Assembly (NCBI GenBank): GCA_030761205.1
Contig: JAULJL010000010.1
Location: forward strand, 8,341,241 to 8,405,240
Origin: Fremontodendron californicum
Lineage: Eukaryota; Streptophyta; Magnoliopsida; Malvales; Malvaceae
Reading direction: 5' to 3'
Length of the DNA stretch: 64,000 nucleotides
In this document: positions 1 to 10,800 of the stretch, piece by piece
How the letters are laid out: every line of letters starts with the position of its first letter
Numbering within the stretch: the stretch's first letter is position 1
Notes under the pieces: model-generated
What the model saw: only the letters and a program-made list of their open reading frames with translations
Database searches by the model: none
Told to the model about the DNA's origin: nothing
Position numbers and translations under genes: made by a program

Positions 1-1675
1 CTTAATCTTAAAATATCTATTATATTTTAAATTATAAATAATTTTTTTTCTATTAAATCTTAAATCTTAAAATTACAAAGATTATGTGATAATTTGAATT
101 TAGTTGTTTACCTGGATTTTAAAAATATATTATATTTAAATTTAGGATTAAAAAGTGAATTATATATTTTTAGGTAGTGATAAAAATAATACTTATTTTA
201 TTCCTGCATATATTTATCATATTAAGGATAATATGTTTATCAAATATATGCGTGATAATTTGATAAAAATATTATCATATAAATATAAATCACATGCGTT
301 AATCTAATATAATTTTAAAGAAAGTGAATAGAATAAATTATTTTGATTAATCTAATAAAAAATCAAATATAAATCTAATCTAGGATATTAAATTGTTTTA
401 AGTATCATTTTAAGTGCGTTAATCTAATATAATTTTATATTATTTTTATTAAAAAATAAAAATAAAACTATTTTTGTTTGTAATTCATACTAATTTTTAA
501 ATATATTAAGAAAAAAATATAAAATATTATTAATTAAAAGAAAATTTAAAATTATAAAAAATATAATAATATTCATTTCATTTTAAACATATAGATATAT
601 ATATATATATATTTGATATATCTATATTTTTATCCTAATACAAATATATCACGTAATATGAGGATAAAAATATCATTATATCAAATTATCCTAAATTTAA
701 ACTTAAAATTTTCAATTTGCATATATAGCACATATATCGAATTATAATATTATATAATATATTTATCATTTTTAGGTAGTGTTAAAATTTTATATATTTG
801 TCATTATATGTTCTGAATATATATTATTTAGGCAGAGAAGTGAATATTCTAATATTATTTTTTATCCTATATTTAAATTATATCAATTATTTGCTTATCT
901 GTTTTGTTTTTAATATATCTATATTATTATAAAATTTGGGATAAAAATATATTATATTTAAATTTAGTTGCTTATTTGGATTTTAAGTTTTAAAGATAAT
1001 TTGAATATGATGAGTTTTGAATTAAAAGATTGAATTTATCTCAATATTAAATTGTAATAAAAATTTTAAACTTAAAAAGTTAATCATATTTGATTCAGAT
1101 TTTATTGGCTATATAGATATCTATTTTTTAAATGTACTTTAAGGGATATGTGTTAGCTTGCTAATCCCATTTATAAAATTTAAAAATTTCACTGATGATA
1201 AATTAGATATTTTTTAATTTATAATAATATTAATATTAATAAATGGAGTAGATTTTACAAATGAGTGCAATAAAAGTATTTATCCCATTAAAACATTGAC
1301 ATTTATAAATATTAATAAATTATAATTGGGAAAGCTAAGAAATGATATTGGACATTGACATTTATGAAATAAATTTTATAATTTTAAATATTTTTTCACT
1401 TTAACCATAATTCCTTATTAGAATGCTATTTTTTATGCACTTTAATTTTTATTATTTTGTTATATGTAGTTATCGCTTCTATTTTTATATTTAATATTTT
1501 TTAATTTTATAAATCAATTAAATTAATGAATATATAAGAATTTAATTATGCTAATTTTATGAGTGTATAATTATATATAGTAAATCAATAAATATATATT
1601 ATAGAGATAATATTAAAATTAAAATGAATTTTAAAAAGAACAAAAATTAAATTATAAAAATATAATAAAAAGTTT
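1..1675. other. AT-rich stretch without genes
   Basis: I see no coding region, splice-bounded exon or RNA gene here. The stretch is extremely AT-rich, with recurring phrases such as ATTTAAATTTAG and an AT dinucleotide run near 597-612. It leads into the Helitron-like 3' end at 1676-1703, so it may be the body of a non-autonomous Helitron whose 5' end lies outside the window. Confidence 0.5.
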
Positions 1676-1703
1676 CGTGCATCGCACGGGTTAAAAAAAC
1701 TAG
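1676..1703 (+). mobile_element. Helitron-like 3' terminus (hairpin plus CTAG)
   Basis: A short palindrome CGTGC-ATC-GCACG (1676-1688) is followed 11 bases later by CTAG (1700-1703) and then T. Plant Helitrons typically end in a GC-rich hairpin about 10-12 bases before CTRR and insert between A and T. The matching 5' TC end was not found. A similar arrangement occurs at 12541-12567 and, on the minus strand, at 58446-58470. Confidence 0.55.
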
Positions 1704-2594
1704 TTTTTTTTTTTTTTTTTAAAGAGACACAAGCAATTTTAACTTTCTGCGAGTCAAACATCTAACAATTGTATAAACAAATCTTTAGTAAAAGATAATA
1801 TAGTAAGAATTTTTAGTAAAAGATACCATGGTAAGAAAATATATCTTGTACAAAGTTATTTCACATGCTTTTTGGATGATAAAATATTTATTTATTCAAA
1901 AAAAAATAATAATACTAATTAATAAGAACGATAATTTTTATAAATTGATTAATTTTTGTGAAAATAAATTTTTTTACAAGGTATTAAAGATCACGCAATT
2001 TCAACTCTATAGCCTAATATACATTTAATTTCATATATTCGTTTCATTATATTAAGCCCATTGACAAATAGTACTACTAATATGTTACGACTAAATATAT
2101 TTTAAAATAAAATCACTACACCGATAATATTAATTAATCAACCAATAAAAATATTAATTAATTAACCAATAAAAAATGATGCAAAGCAAACCAAACTCTT
2201 AATATAAAAAAGGTAATTAAAAGCAATAAAAAAAGATAAAATATAATTACTAAAATAAATAGAAAAATTGACAAATATTTTTTCTTTAAATATATTTTAA
2301 TATTTTTTTGAATGATAACAATGCTATTTTGAAGTTTCTAATCTAAACATAATACCACTTTTGTAGGATAAAAATAAAAATTATATTAAGTTGTATTAAG
2401 TTTGATAATTTCAATTTCCCAACAAATTAATGAAATTTTTGATAGAAATAGATTAAAACTATAGTAGGTTATAAACCGATCATGATAGATAATAAATATT
2501 TTGAAAATAATCAATCATTCATTAATTGCCACTAATTTAAGAAAATTATAAAATAAAAAATAATAGAAATTCATAAAATAAAATAGCTATAGCT
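1704..2594. other. Non-coding AT-rich stretch
   Basis: It starts with a T-tract and holds only short, low-complexity reading frames. I saw no convincing exon, repeat family or RNA gene. Confidence 0.5.
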
Positions 2595-2858
2595 AATGCC
2601 ACAAGTATAATCATTTGGCTTCAATCCAAATCTTTTCAAATGTTGATAAATAGCTATAGCCATATTGACTTTCCCACAATGAATCAAATGATTCATAAGA
2701 CAATTACACGAAAATATATGTGGAACAAATCCACGCCTTCTAGTTTGAAACAAGATATCAATAACTCCATCAAACATTTCAACACTAACATATGTTTTCA
2801 GCAACGCATTGGACTATCGAACCAAAAGGTTCGAGTCTTCTCCGTCAAGCCCCTCTTC
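2595..2858 (-). pseudogene. Fragment of a PPR gene (duplicate of part of the PPR gene at 54937-57950)
   Basis: This 264-bp piece matches 56725-56985 of the window's intact PPR gene almost base for base and corresponds to about residues 138-225 of that protein. The translation shows VEMFDGVIDILFQTRRRGF and GLKPNDYTCG, both present with small changes in the full gene. It has no start, no mitochondrial leader and no further repeats, so it is a fragment and not a gene. Its upstream side (higher coordinates) runs directly into reverse transcriptase sequence at about 2859. The substitutions suggest the copy is not brand new. It was probably carried or stitched here during repair or element movement. 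Confidence 0.85.
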
Positions 2859-3528
2859 AACACTAACACTCATCAAACTTTGGAAGGTGGAAGGGGCATT
2901 AGTAAGGCCAAATGGCATCACTAAGAATTCGTAATGCCCCTGATGCATTCTGAAGGCTGTTTTATGGATATCAGCCTTGTGCATTCGGATTTGATGGTAG
3001 CCCGACCTCAAATCTAGCTTAGAAAAGTAGACTGCCTTGGCCAGCTCATGGAGAAGTTCTTCAACCAGAGGGATGGGAAATTTATCCTTAATATGTCAGA
3101 TGATTCAACTGTTGATAATCAACACAGAACCGCCATGTATCGTCTTTCTTTTTAACCAAAACCACTGGGGATGCAAAGGAACTATTATTGTTCCTAATTA
3201 TCCATGCCTGCAGCATTTCATCAACCATCTTCTCTAGTTCATTCTTTTGAATGGTTGGGTATCGATAAGGCCTGATTTTAATCACCTTGGACTCATCTGT
3301 TAAGGAAATTCTGTGATCCTGTTGTCTTGCAAGAGGCAGACCCTGAGGCACAACAAAAAGAGCAGAATTGGAGTCTAGAAGTTGTTGAAGATCCGGAGGT
3401 AAAAGAGATAAGCATGCCCCTGAACCTTGTAGCCCTGACAGTGTCCCTTGGTGAAGGTTAGTAAACATCAATGTAAGAACACCATTCCCAGAAGAGTGAG
3501 ACAGCCTTGTGGCTTGTCTTTTGCACAT
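2859..3528 (-). pseudogene. Chromovirus reverse transcriptase fragment
   Basis: The translation contains the Ty3/gypsy RT landmarks IIRNNNSSFASPVVLVKKKD, WRFCVDYQQLN, SGYHQIRM and MPFGLTNAPSTFQSLM, in the expected order. It is in at least two frames (3528-3088 and 3011-2859) with a break between them. It ends right after the FQSLM motif, before the catalytic YVDD-like box, where PPR-derived sequence (EEGL..EDSNLLVR) begins. In an intact element this enzyme copies retrotransposon RNA into DNA. Here the missing active-site half makes it non-functional. Confidence 0.85.
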
Positions 3529-3546
3529 GGCTAAAACCTGTCCTTC

Positions 3547-3850
3547 CTACATTCCCTGCCATACTATCTCAGTCCCTTCCAAAAAGAATTGCATGGTAAG
3601 AGCCTTGAAATCCCACACGATAGGCCCCAAAATGATGAGCCACTGAATACCCAAAACCATATCACAACCCAGTAACGGTAAAACCAAGAAATCTGTGAAA
3701 AAAGGTGTACCCTGGACTACCACCTGGAGATTGTTACAGATTTTCTCGTGAATGAAGCTTCTCTCCATTGGCAATAGTTATAGACATGCTGTGGATGGCC
3801 TGAGTTCCACAGTTCAATTTCTTCACCAATCCCTGGTGAACAAAATTATG
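3547..3850 (-). pseudogene. Chromovirus aspartic protease remnant
   Basis: The translation holds FLVLPLLGCDMVLGIQWL followed by LGPIVWDF, the C-terminal half of the plant gypsy protease domain. The same block, FLVLPLAGCDVVLGVEWL, occurs in the chromovirus protease at 27465-27786. The upstream part, with the expected D-S/T-G-like region, is split by frame breaks near 3775-3850 (residues resembling IDTGSIHNFVHQGLVKKL in another frame). It lies between gag and RT, as in the family. Confidence 0.75.
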
Positions 3851-3907
3851 AATGCTACCAGTGTCGATCAAGATGATCAGAGACTGTTTTTTAAGCCTTC
3901 CCTGCAT

Positions 3908-5185
3908 TCACATTGTTTGGTAGCCTGAGGTGCCAAATAAGGCGTATAGAGATATTACAAGGGAATCTTCCTTCACAGTGTCAATTTCCTCCATATGCTC
4001 CAAGCAATCCGAAAATTCTTCAACATCAATTTCCTCATCAATGTTCTTATCAAGCAAAATATGATAAAGCTGTGATCGCACGCATTTATATGCCGGCCCA
4101 TACTTTGCTCCACACCACATGCATAAACCATTCCGTTTTCTTTCATCCCTTTCCTGCCTGGAAGGAGATTTGTATGGAGTACCAGATGCAACAGTGCCGT
4201 GAGTGAAGGTAGAGGCACTTCTGGTTGGGTTGGTTATAGTCGATTTGGGTGATGAGGTTGGGGTAGGCAGCAATGGTAAGTTTAGGGTAGGAAGCAGGGG
4301 AGGTAAGGTGTTGGGTCGAACAAGAGAGAATGGCTTAGAGGCGTTGGAGAAATTGGTTCGATAAGGAATAAATGGTCTGCGAGGTGCTACTTAAGTCAAG
4401 GATTCTAGCTGTTTGGCTAGGTTGTAGGCATGGGTAAGGATCTGTGGAAAAAATAGCCTCACAGTTTTAGAGATGTCAGGTTTAAGGTTACTAATTAAGA
4501 CACTTAAGGCATAGTCTGTGGATAGTTGCAAGGAATTAAGCAGAGACAATAATTCATCATAATAATCATCAATCAAACCAGTGTGTTTCAATGTTACCAG
4601 ATTAGACATAGGGTTGGAGAACTCGTTATCCCCAAATCGGCGTCGGAGCTCCTCCAAGTATACTGGCCATTCAATGCTCGCTAAGCCCCCCTGTGTTTTA
4701 TTGAAATACTGATGCCACTGGAAGGCTCGTCCTTCCAAATGCATCATCACCAACCTGACCTTTGATTCCTCTCCAACCTGCTCAGCTTCAAAGTACTGCT
4801 CAAGTTGCAGTAGCCAGCCAGAAAAATTTTCTCCTTCAGAACGAGGACAATCGATCCTACCATGCCGGCAGTTCTAGCGTCTGCCGTCCCTGATTCCACC
4901 TGGATCCGTCACTACAGGGGAAGCGCTGCCCAAGGATTTGGGTAAACTGGCGCTGTCATGGGAGCCCGAGGGAGTCTTCCCCGGATCGACCACTGACTTC
5001 CCAGAATCACACGAGTCGATTTTTCCCATCAGTTGCTCAAACATCGTCCTCATTTGTGTACCCAGTTGCTCCACCTCCGATCGGATCTGAGAGATGTTGC
5101 TATCCAGTTTAGTCTCTACCCGTTCGATATCCTTCTTTTGGAGAGTAAGTTTCTTTTGCAAATGAGTTGAAATCCCATCCGCCAT
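3908..5185 (-). pseudogene. Chromovirus Gag remnant
   Basis: The start is taken at 5185 (protein MADGISTHLQKKLTLQKKD), which opens a coiled-coil-like N terminus. Then follow a retrotransposon gag domain (HLEGRAFQWHQYF, NLVTLKHTGLIDDYYDELL, 4753-4391) and a C-terminal segment with a zinc-knuckle-like GLCMWCGAKYGPAYKC (4273-3908). The three pieces are separated by frame changes. Gag forms the particle that packages element RNA. The gag of the element at 24159-38833 has the same layout, so the two are related. Confidence 0.8.
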
Positions 5186-5203
5186 AGTCTCTGATACCTA
5201 TCT

Positions 5204-5520
5204 TATGAGCAGACCTGCAATGAAGATAACACTAGAGAAGAATGGAAGAATGAAGATCGTGGATGGAGGAGGAAGAGGAGTTTTAGAGAGAAAAGAAACT
5301 GTCAGAGAGAGAGGAAAATTGTATAATTTTGTGTATGATCTTTCTTTTTCCTCATTCCACCTTTTTACATAACCGTTACTGACGTCATTCCAGCTAATTA
5401 CGTAATTAAAACAACAGAATATAACAAACTTTTAAATCAAACGAAACAATAATTAAACTAACTGAATTGGACCCTGCTGACTCGAGGCCCAGGACTGCCT
5501 CATTTATCTGGCCTGTATCA
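5204..5520 (-). repeat. Probable 5' LTR of the truncated chromovirus
   Basis: The interval lies upstream of gag on the minus strand, ends beside a primer-site-like GGTATCAGAG, and could begin with TGATACAGGCC on the minus strand (GGCCTGTATCA on +, ending near 5520). No second LTR exists in the window, so the boundaries are guesses from TG..CA ends and position. Confidence 0.35.
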
Positions 5521-5933
5521 TCCACTTCTCAGATGTAAGCTCCTTCATCAGTCTTCACCTTCTCACACTCTCAAACCCTAAAGGTTTTAAATCATCAGAT
5601 AATTTGTTTCATTCAATATTTGTTTTGTATGAATTTGTTTGGTAACTTTTCAGATCTAAGCTTTTATTTTGTTTTTGGAGCTTGTTTCTGGTGTGTTAAT
5701 TGTTATGTTGTTGGAGCTTAAACCCAACTACTTCTTTTTTGGTTCTTTCAACTACTGCATGCTGTTAAAGAGTGTGTTTATGCCATAGAAGTTTGGAAAC
5801 ATGTTAATGTCGATGAGTGCTGGAGCAAGTTTGGTGTCGCTACTACAACAAAATAAGAAAAAAATAAAAAAACGAAAAGGAAAGAAAAGCAAAAATTCTA
5901 GAAACATCCAAACAAGGAATTGTAGCTTTTGTT
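5521..5933. other. Non-coding stretch between LTR remnant and MITE
   Basis: No convincing exon is visible. Pyrimidine-rich, CTCAAACCCTAAA-type sequence at 5570-5585 resembles a plant 5' UTR, but no reading frame follows. Confidence 0.4.
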
Positions 5934-6431
5934 TAGGGGTGTTCACTATTCGATTTTAACCGAATTAACCGACCGAAATTTAATTTGGTTCGGTTAATCG
6001 GTTAACCGAACAAAGTTCGATTCGGTTAACGGTTAATAATTTTGGAAAATATCGGTTATCGGTTAATTCGGTTCGGTTAAGCGAAAATAATCGAATTATA
6101 CGAATTAACCGAAACTATGTAATGTTCATGCTTTATCATACTTTTTTAGTTGTGTTTGTTTGATATTTGGATTTTATAATATGCTTTACTTTTGGATTTT
6201 GATTGGTTGAACTTGGATAGATTATTTGGATATAAGGTTAGCAAAATAAATTAGGTATTTATTTCGATTAATTCGAAAACCGACCGAATTAATCGAAATA
6301 ATTTCGGTTCGATTAATTCACCGTTCTAACTATTCGGTTCAGTTAACCGTTAACAAAAAAACACATTCGATTAATTCGATTAATCATAATTCATTTTGAT
6401 TATTAATCGAATTAACCGAATGAATACCCTA
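5934..6431. mobile_element. hAT-like MITE (498 bp)
   Basis: The left end TAGGGGTGTTCACTATTCG and right end CGAATGAATACCCTA form imperfect terminal inverted repeats. The interior is rich in CGGTTAA/TTAACCG motifs and has no transposase. The 8-bp flanks CTTTTGTT (5926-5933) and TTTCTGTT (6432-6439) match at six of eight positions, as expected for an old hAT target duplication. Confidence 0.7.
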
Positions 6432-7895
6432 TTTCTGTTAGTTTCTACATTACGTAATTCAAACCAGATTGCCACGTTTCTTTCCCCCCAAAATTTTACT
6501 TTACTTTTTCCAATCCGAAATTTATTATTATGTAAATTAAAATATAACCATATAAATTCCCAAATTAAAAAAAAACTAAAAAAATTAAAAATTAAAAGCA
6601 AAAACTTTCACCCGAAAAAATAAAGAGAGAGAAAGAGAGATGTTACGATTAGGGTTTGAAGCTTGATTTTAGATATAATAATTCGTATATTTGTGTCGTG
6701 TTCATATATTTTGTCATGTCATAATCGTATTTAAAGTGTTTTATATTTATATAAATTTTGATACGTTAATATGTTACAATTAGGGTTTGAAGCTTAATCT
6801 TAAATTTAATAATTTGTATATTCATATCATGTTTATGCTATTTTTTCGATAAAATCTTCTCTCTCAAAAACCCTAGTTAAAGTAGAAGGGAACAGAAAAG
6901 TTTAGAAAAAAATAAAAATATTAAGCTCACGTGAGTGAGTGTACCGCTGACCACTCCCGTCCCATTTTTTTTTGGGTAAATATGAAAAACATGCTTTTAA
7001 TAAACACATAATTATTAAATAATTTAATAAATAAAAGTTATTTGAAAAAAAATGAATAATTAAAAATTATTATAAAAAATATTGTAAAAATAAAATTACC
7101 TTTAATGAAAAAATTTATTTTTCCTTTCTTTTCCATTAAGAAAATATTATTTTTTAAAAATTTTAATTGAAAATAAATTTAAAAATTTATTTTTTAAAAA
7201 TTAAAAAAAATAAAGAAATATTATTTTTTATTTTTTAATTAAAAAAAGTAAATAAAAAAATTTAAAAATTTAAAAATTGATTTTTTAAAATTAAATTTTT
7301 TTTATTTTTTAATTAATAAAAAGGAAAATGTGTTTTTATCAAGGATAATTTTATCTTCATAATTTTCTTATTAATAATTTTTTATTTTTCATTTTTCTCT
7401 TCCAAATATTTTTTACTTATTATATCATTGAACAAATATTATATTGTTGATGGTATTGTTTTCAAATTTACCCATTTTTTATTTTGTCATCTCGTCTTCT
7501 TCCCTATTCTACATCTCTTTATTCTGCAATTTCACTCCTCTCGGTTTTGTTCTATTAGCGAAACGAAGGGCTTCAAATATTCTGTGTTTCTAACAAAACT
7601 TGTTGAGACGATAGAGATCCTCTTCGCCGGAGTAGAAATCTTATCTTATGTCCTTCACCTTCTACAAATTAACAGGACTTCTTTATTATTTGGTTTTATG
7701 ATTTGATTATGGATGGGTATTGTTTTAATTGAAAGGGGTTTGATTATTTTCTTTGTGGGCTTTAAAATTTGATGTTTGAAGATAAGTTTAAGCAAAAAAT
7801 CCCGTGTCCAGTTTTTTTTTTTTTTGGTGTGCCGTATCTGAGCGTATCCCCTACGTATTGGTTTTCCGTATCCGTGCTTCATAGGTCTCTTGCAT
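6432..7895. other. Intergenic region and presumed promoter of the PIG-L gene
   Basis: This is AT-rich sequence without a supported exon, holding GA-rich (6622-6640) and AT-rich tracts. The reading frame at 7428-7706 is not supported by codon pattern or homology. The PIG-L start codon at 7896 lies at its right end, so the 5' UTR and promoter should fall here. I could not place a TATA box with confidence because AT-rich candidates are too many. Confidence 0.45.
6641..6840. repeat. Diverged direct repeat, two copies about 131 bp apart
   Basis: Copy 1 (6641-6709) and copy 2 (6772-6840) share TTAGGGTTTGAAGCTT and the same following order of AT-rich words (AATAATT.GTATATT...TCATGTT). The copies are clearly diverged. 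No function is apparent. Confidence 0.6.
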
Positions 7896-10800
7896 ATGGG
7901 ATGGATATTGATCATCACTTCAATGTTGGTAGTCTGGGTAGCTTCTCTTTGCAAGATTTTTTCCTCCCACTCAAAACCCACATTTTTAAATGAAGGTCGG
8001 TCTAACTTTTCTAGATTTTGCTTTCTATAAGAATTTGTTAATATTTCAGTTAATATTTATTTATCCATTGAAACCAGGTCCAGCTTTTCACAAGAGAAAT
8101 GTCCTGCTGGTTGTTGCTCACCCTGATGATGAGTCCATGTAAACTTCTCAAATTTCCATTTCTAGAATGAATTGACCTTTCACTTGGTTGTTACAGTTAC
8201 TTATTCTTTTTTGTATTTACTTTCTGAAATATGAAAGCTATTAAAACTAAAATCATAATGATTACAAAATGAATGAATGAAATAACTAAATGAATGAAAC
8301 TACTAAATGGTAGCTTAGTTTCTTTCTTAGTATTATGTGTTCTACTTATTCTTTAGGGGGAAAATACGTACTAGTTTCATCTGATTTAGGTTGTCAGAGT
8401 TCATGTATCAATTACAAATTCGTAATTCTATCGACGTATAAATGGATTTTCGAGTGAATTTATCCACAATATCAGTAGTCAGTACAATTTCTTCTGTAAA
8501 TTGTTGTTTTGATTTAATTTATTTCCCCTTGGCTCTTTCTGGCACGAGATCAGTTTTCAATGTTAAGGTTTCATTTATGATGCATTTTGTGTTATTTGAA
8601 TCAATTCAATTTGATGGTGTGGTGTTTCTGTATTCTGTTGCAGGTTCTTTTCACCAACAATAAACTACCTGACTTCAAGAGGGCACAATCTTTACCTATT
8701 ATGCTTGTCTGTTGGTATTGCATTTTCATCCTTATGTGGCCTGATCTTTTTACTTTTTAATATTTCTTGTGTCTAGAAATCTTTTCTTCTGAATCTTTTT
8801 CACTTCAAATGATGTGAGCCTTCATCTCTGTGTAAGTAAATGTTTAATGTAGTCAAGAACTGAGATTTTGAGTTTTTCCTTAGTATCTGCATAAAATTTT
8901 TCCCTTTGTTGCTAAAGGTCTTACATGAAAGGTGAAACTATAGGATCATAGGTGCTTAATTGCAAAAGAATTATGGAGTCTGTTGATAATAAAAATATGC
9001 CTCTTATTTTCAAATTGTGCTATAGATGCAGTTTGGATGGCTAGATGCAAGGCTTTAAGGTCAAGGATAGTATCCCTAGAGATTGCATATCTTATGTTTC
9101 AAGGACATTAAGCTTCTAAAGAACTTTTAGTGGAAGCTCTAAAACCGTAAGCTATTTAAAGAAGGTTAATTTGTAATCAATCTCTTTAACCTGCTGTTTT
9201 GTTCATATTGCTGCTTCAAAGAATGTTAATTTGGCAATTATAATGTGATGTAGCTAACTCAATACCTCGGGATATGTATTAACAATAATGTAATCTACTT
9301 CAGGGGGAGATGCTATTCTCATCTCTCCCTTCTTTTAGTTTATAGTGGTTTCAATCCATTTTCCTTTGCCAAGTGGGAATTTTGTGTATTACCAATGCAT
9401 TATCTGTCTAGCCAAAGGGAAAGAAATATGGTAGGGGTCAGAAAAAGAAACCTTGTCATGTGTTCTACAAAGAAAGTATTCCTCTTTCTCCACCCATGTG
9501 ATTATGTGAATGGGAATTTGCTATTATTCTTACTTCATTTTCTTTATGCAGGTAACGCAGATGGCATGGGAAGCATTAGAAAAGATGAGCTCTATCGTGC
9601 TTGTGCAGTTCACAAGGTGTTCTTATTATCCTGCAAAGCATAGTTGGGGTTTAACTGCTTAAGTAATCTATGTATTGTAATGCCTGCAACAACCTGATCC
9701 TGGGTTTATCTATCTACAAGATAACCTTGCATCTCTTGTCATTTTTACTGTTTTCAACTTTATCTACCCTAGTTTTTGGTGCTTTTAACTGTTTTAAATT
9801 TGTAAATGCAGGTTCAACTTCAACAAGTGAAGGTTTTGGACCATCCGGATTTGCAGGTTATACTCTAAGTCTCTTTATTTTAGCTTATGATTTTTTGAAC
9901 CCTTCTATTCAGAATTTGGTATGTTTTGAAGCTGGGAAAATGACGCTTTTTTATCTGTAGCTAAAAAAGTAAAAACTTGTTTGACTGGATATAGCACCAG
10001 TATCACCTAATCTTGGATCTACTGCTAATTGATAAAATGAATTAAGAGGAATTCATTATGTAATCTGATTTTTCATATCAGGATGGTTTTGGCCAAGTCT
10101 GGAACCATGATTTATTGGCAAAGATCATTGAAGAGGAGGTTTACAGTCATGGCATTGATGTGGTACATTCCTTGCTCCTTTGTTTTTTCTGGCCTAACAT
10201 TCTTGGCTGCTTTAACTCATTTAAGTTGATTGTTTTGTCGAGATTACTGTATAAAATTTCCAAGTTAGGTTAAGAGATGCTTGTATTTGTTTGAAGGGAT
10301 AGTTTTCTGTTACTACTTGTGTGTTCACATCTCTATGTATAATATAGATCTTTCATTTCCTATTTCTCTTATTCCTGCTTTTATTTATTTTTCAGCTTAT
10401 TACGTTTGATAGCCATGGTGTTTCTGGTCATTGCAACCATTGTGATGTGCATTATGGGATACAGTAAGTTAAAACGTATTATATTTTTCAACTCAGTTGC
10501 ACAGAAGTAACATTTTAAGTGTGGCCTCATAGCATGTGTGGCATTAACCGAAAATAAAATATACTACTGTCTTCATGTAACTATTTAATGCTGTGAGCTC
10601 TTAATGTACAAGGGCTTAAGATTTATTCTTCCTGTAACTGGTCCTCTAGACTCTAGTATTTCTACCATAAACCAATGCTTTTCTAGATAGAGTCCATGTG
10701 TTATATCTTGCTTTAGAACCTCGCCTATTTGTCAAATTTTTATTTGAAAAGAGAATAGGAATAGCGAAATATGGACTATGTTAGTTTGGAAATGATGAAG

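Larger units (their letters stand above)
2859..5520 (-). mobile_element. Truncated Ty3/gypsy chromovirus (gag, protease, partial RT)
   Basis: Read on the minus strand, the order is 5' LTR-like sequence, gag, aspartic protease, then the first part of reverse transcriptase. The element stops abruptly at the PPR fragment, and RNase H, integrase and the 3' LTR are missing. A sequence resembling the initiator-methionine tRNA primer site (GGTATCAGAG on the minus strand, near 5191-5202) lies just upstream of gag. Related proteins occur in the chromovirus at 24159-38833. Several frame breaks show it is inactive. Confidence 0.8.

Noticed and set aside
1828..2028. 66-aa Ile/Lys-rich frame
   Set aside because: Composition matches translated AT-rich DNA, with no homology or exon context.
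7428..7706. 92-aa frame upstream of PIG-L, considered as its first exon
   Set aside because: The ATG at 7896 gives a membrane anchor and splices in phase to the HPDDE exon, giving the family length; the upstream frame does not.
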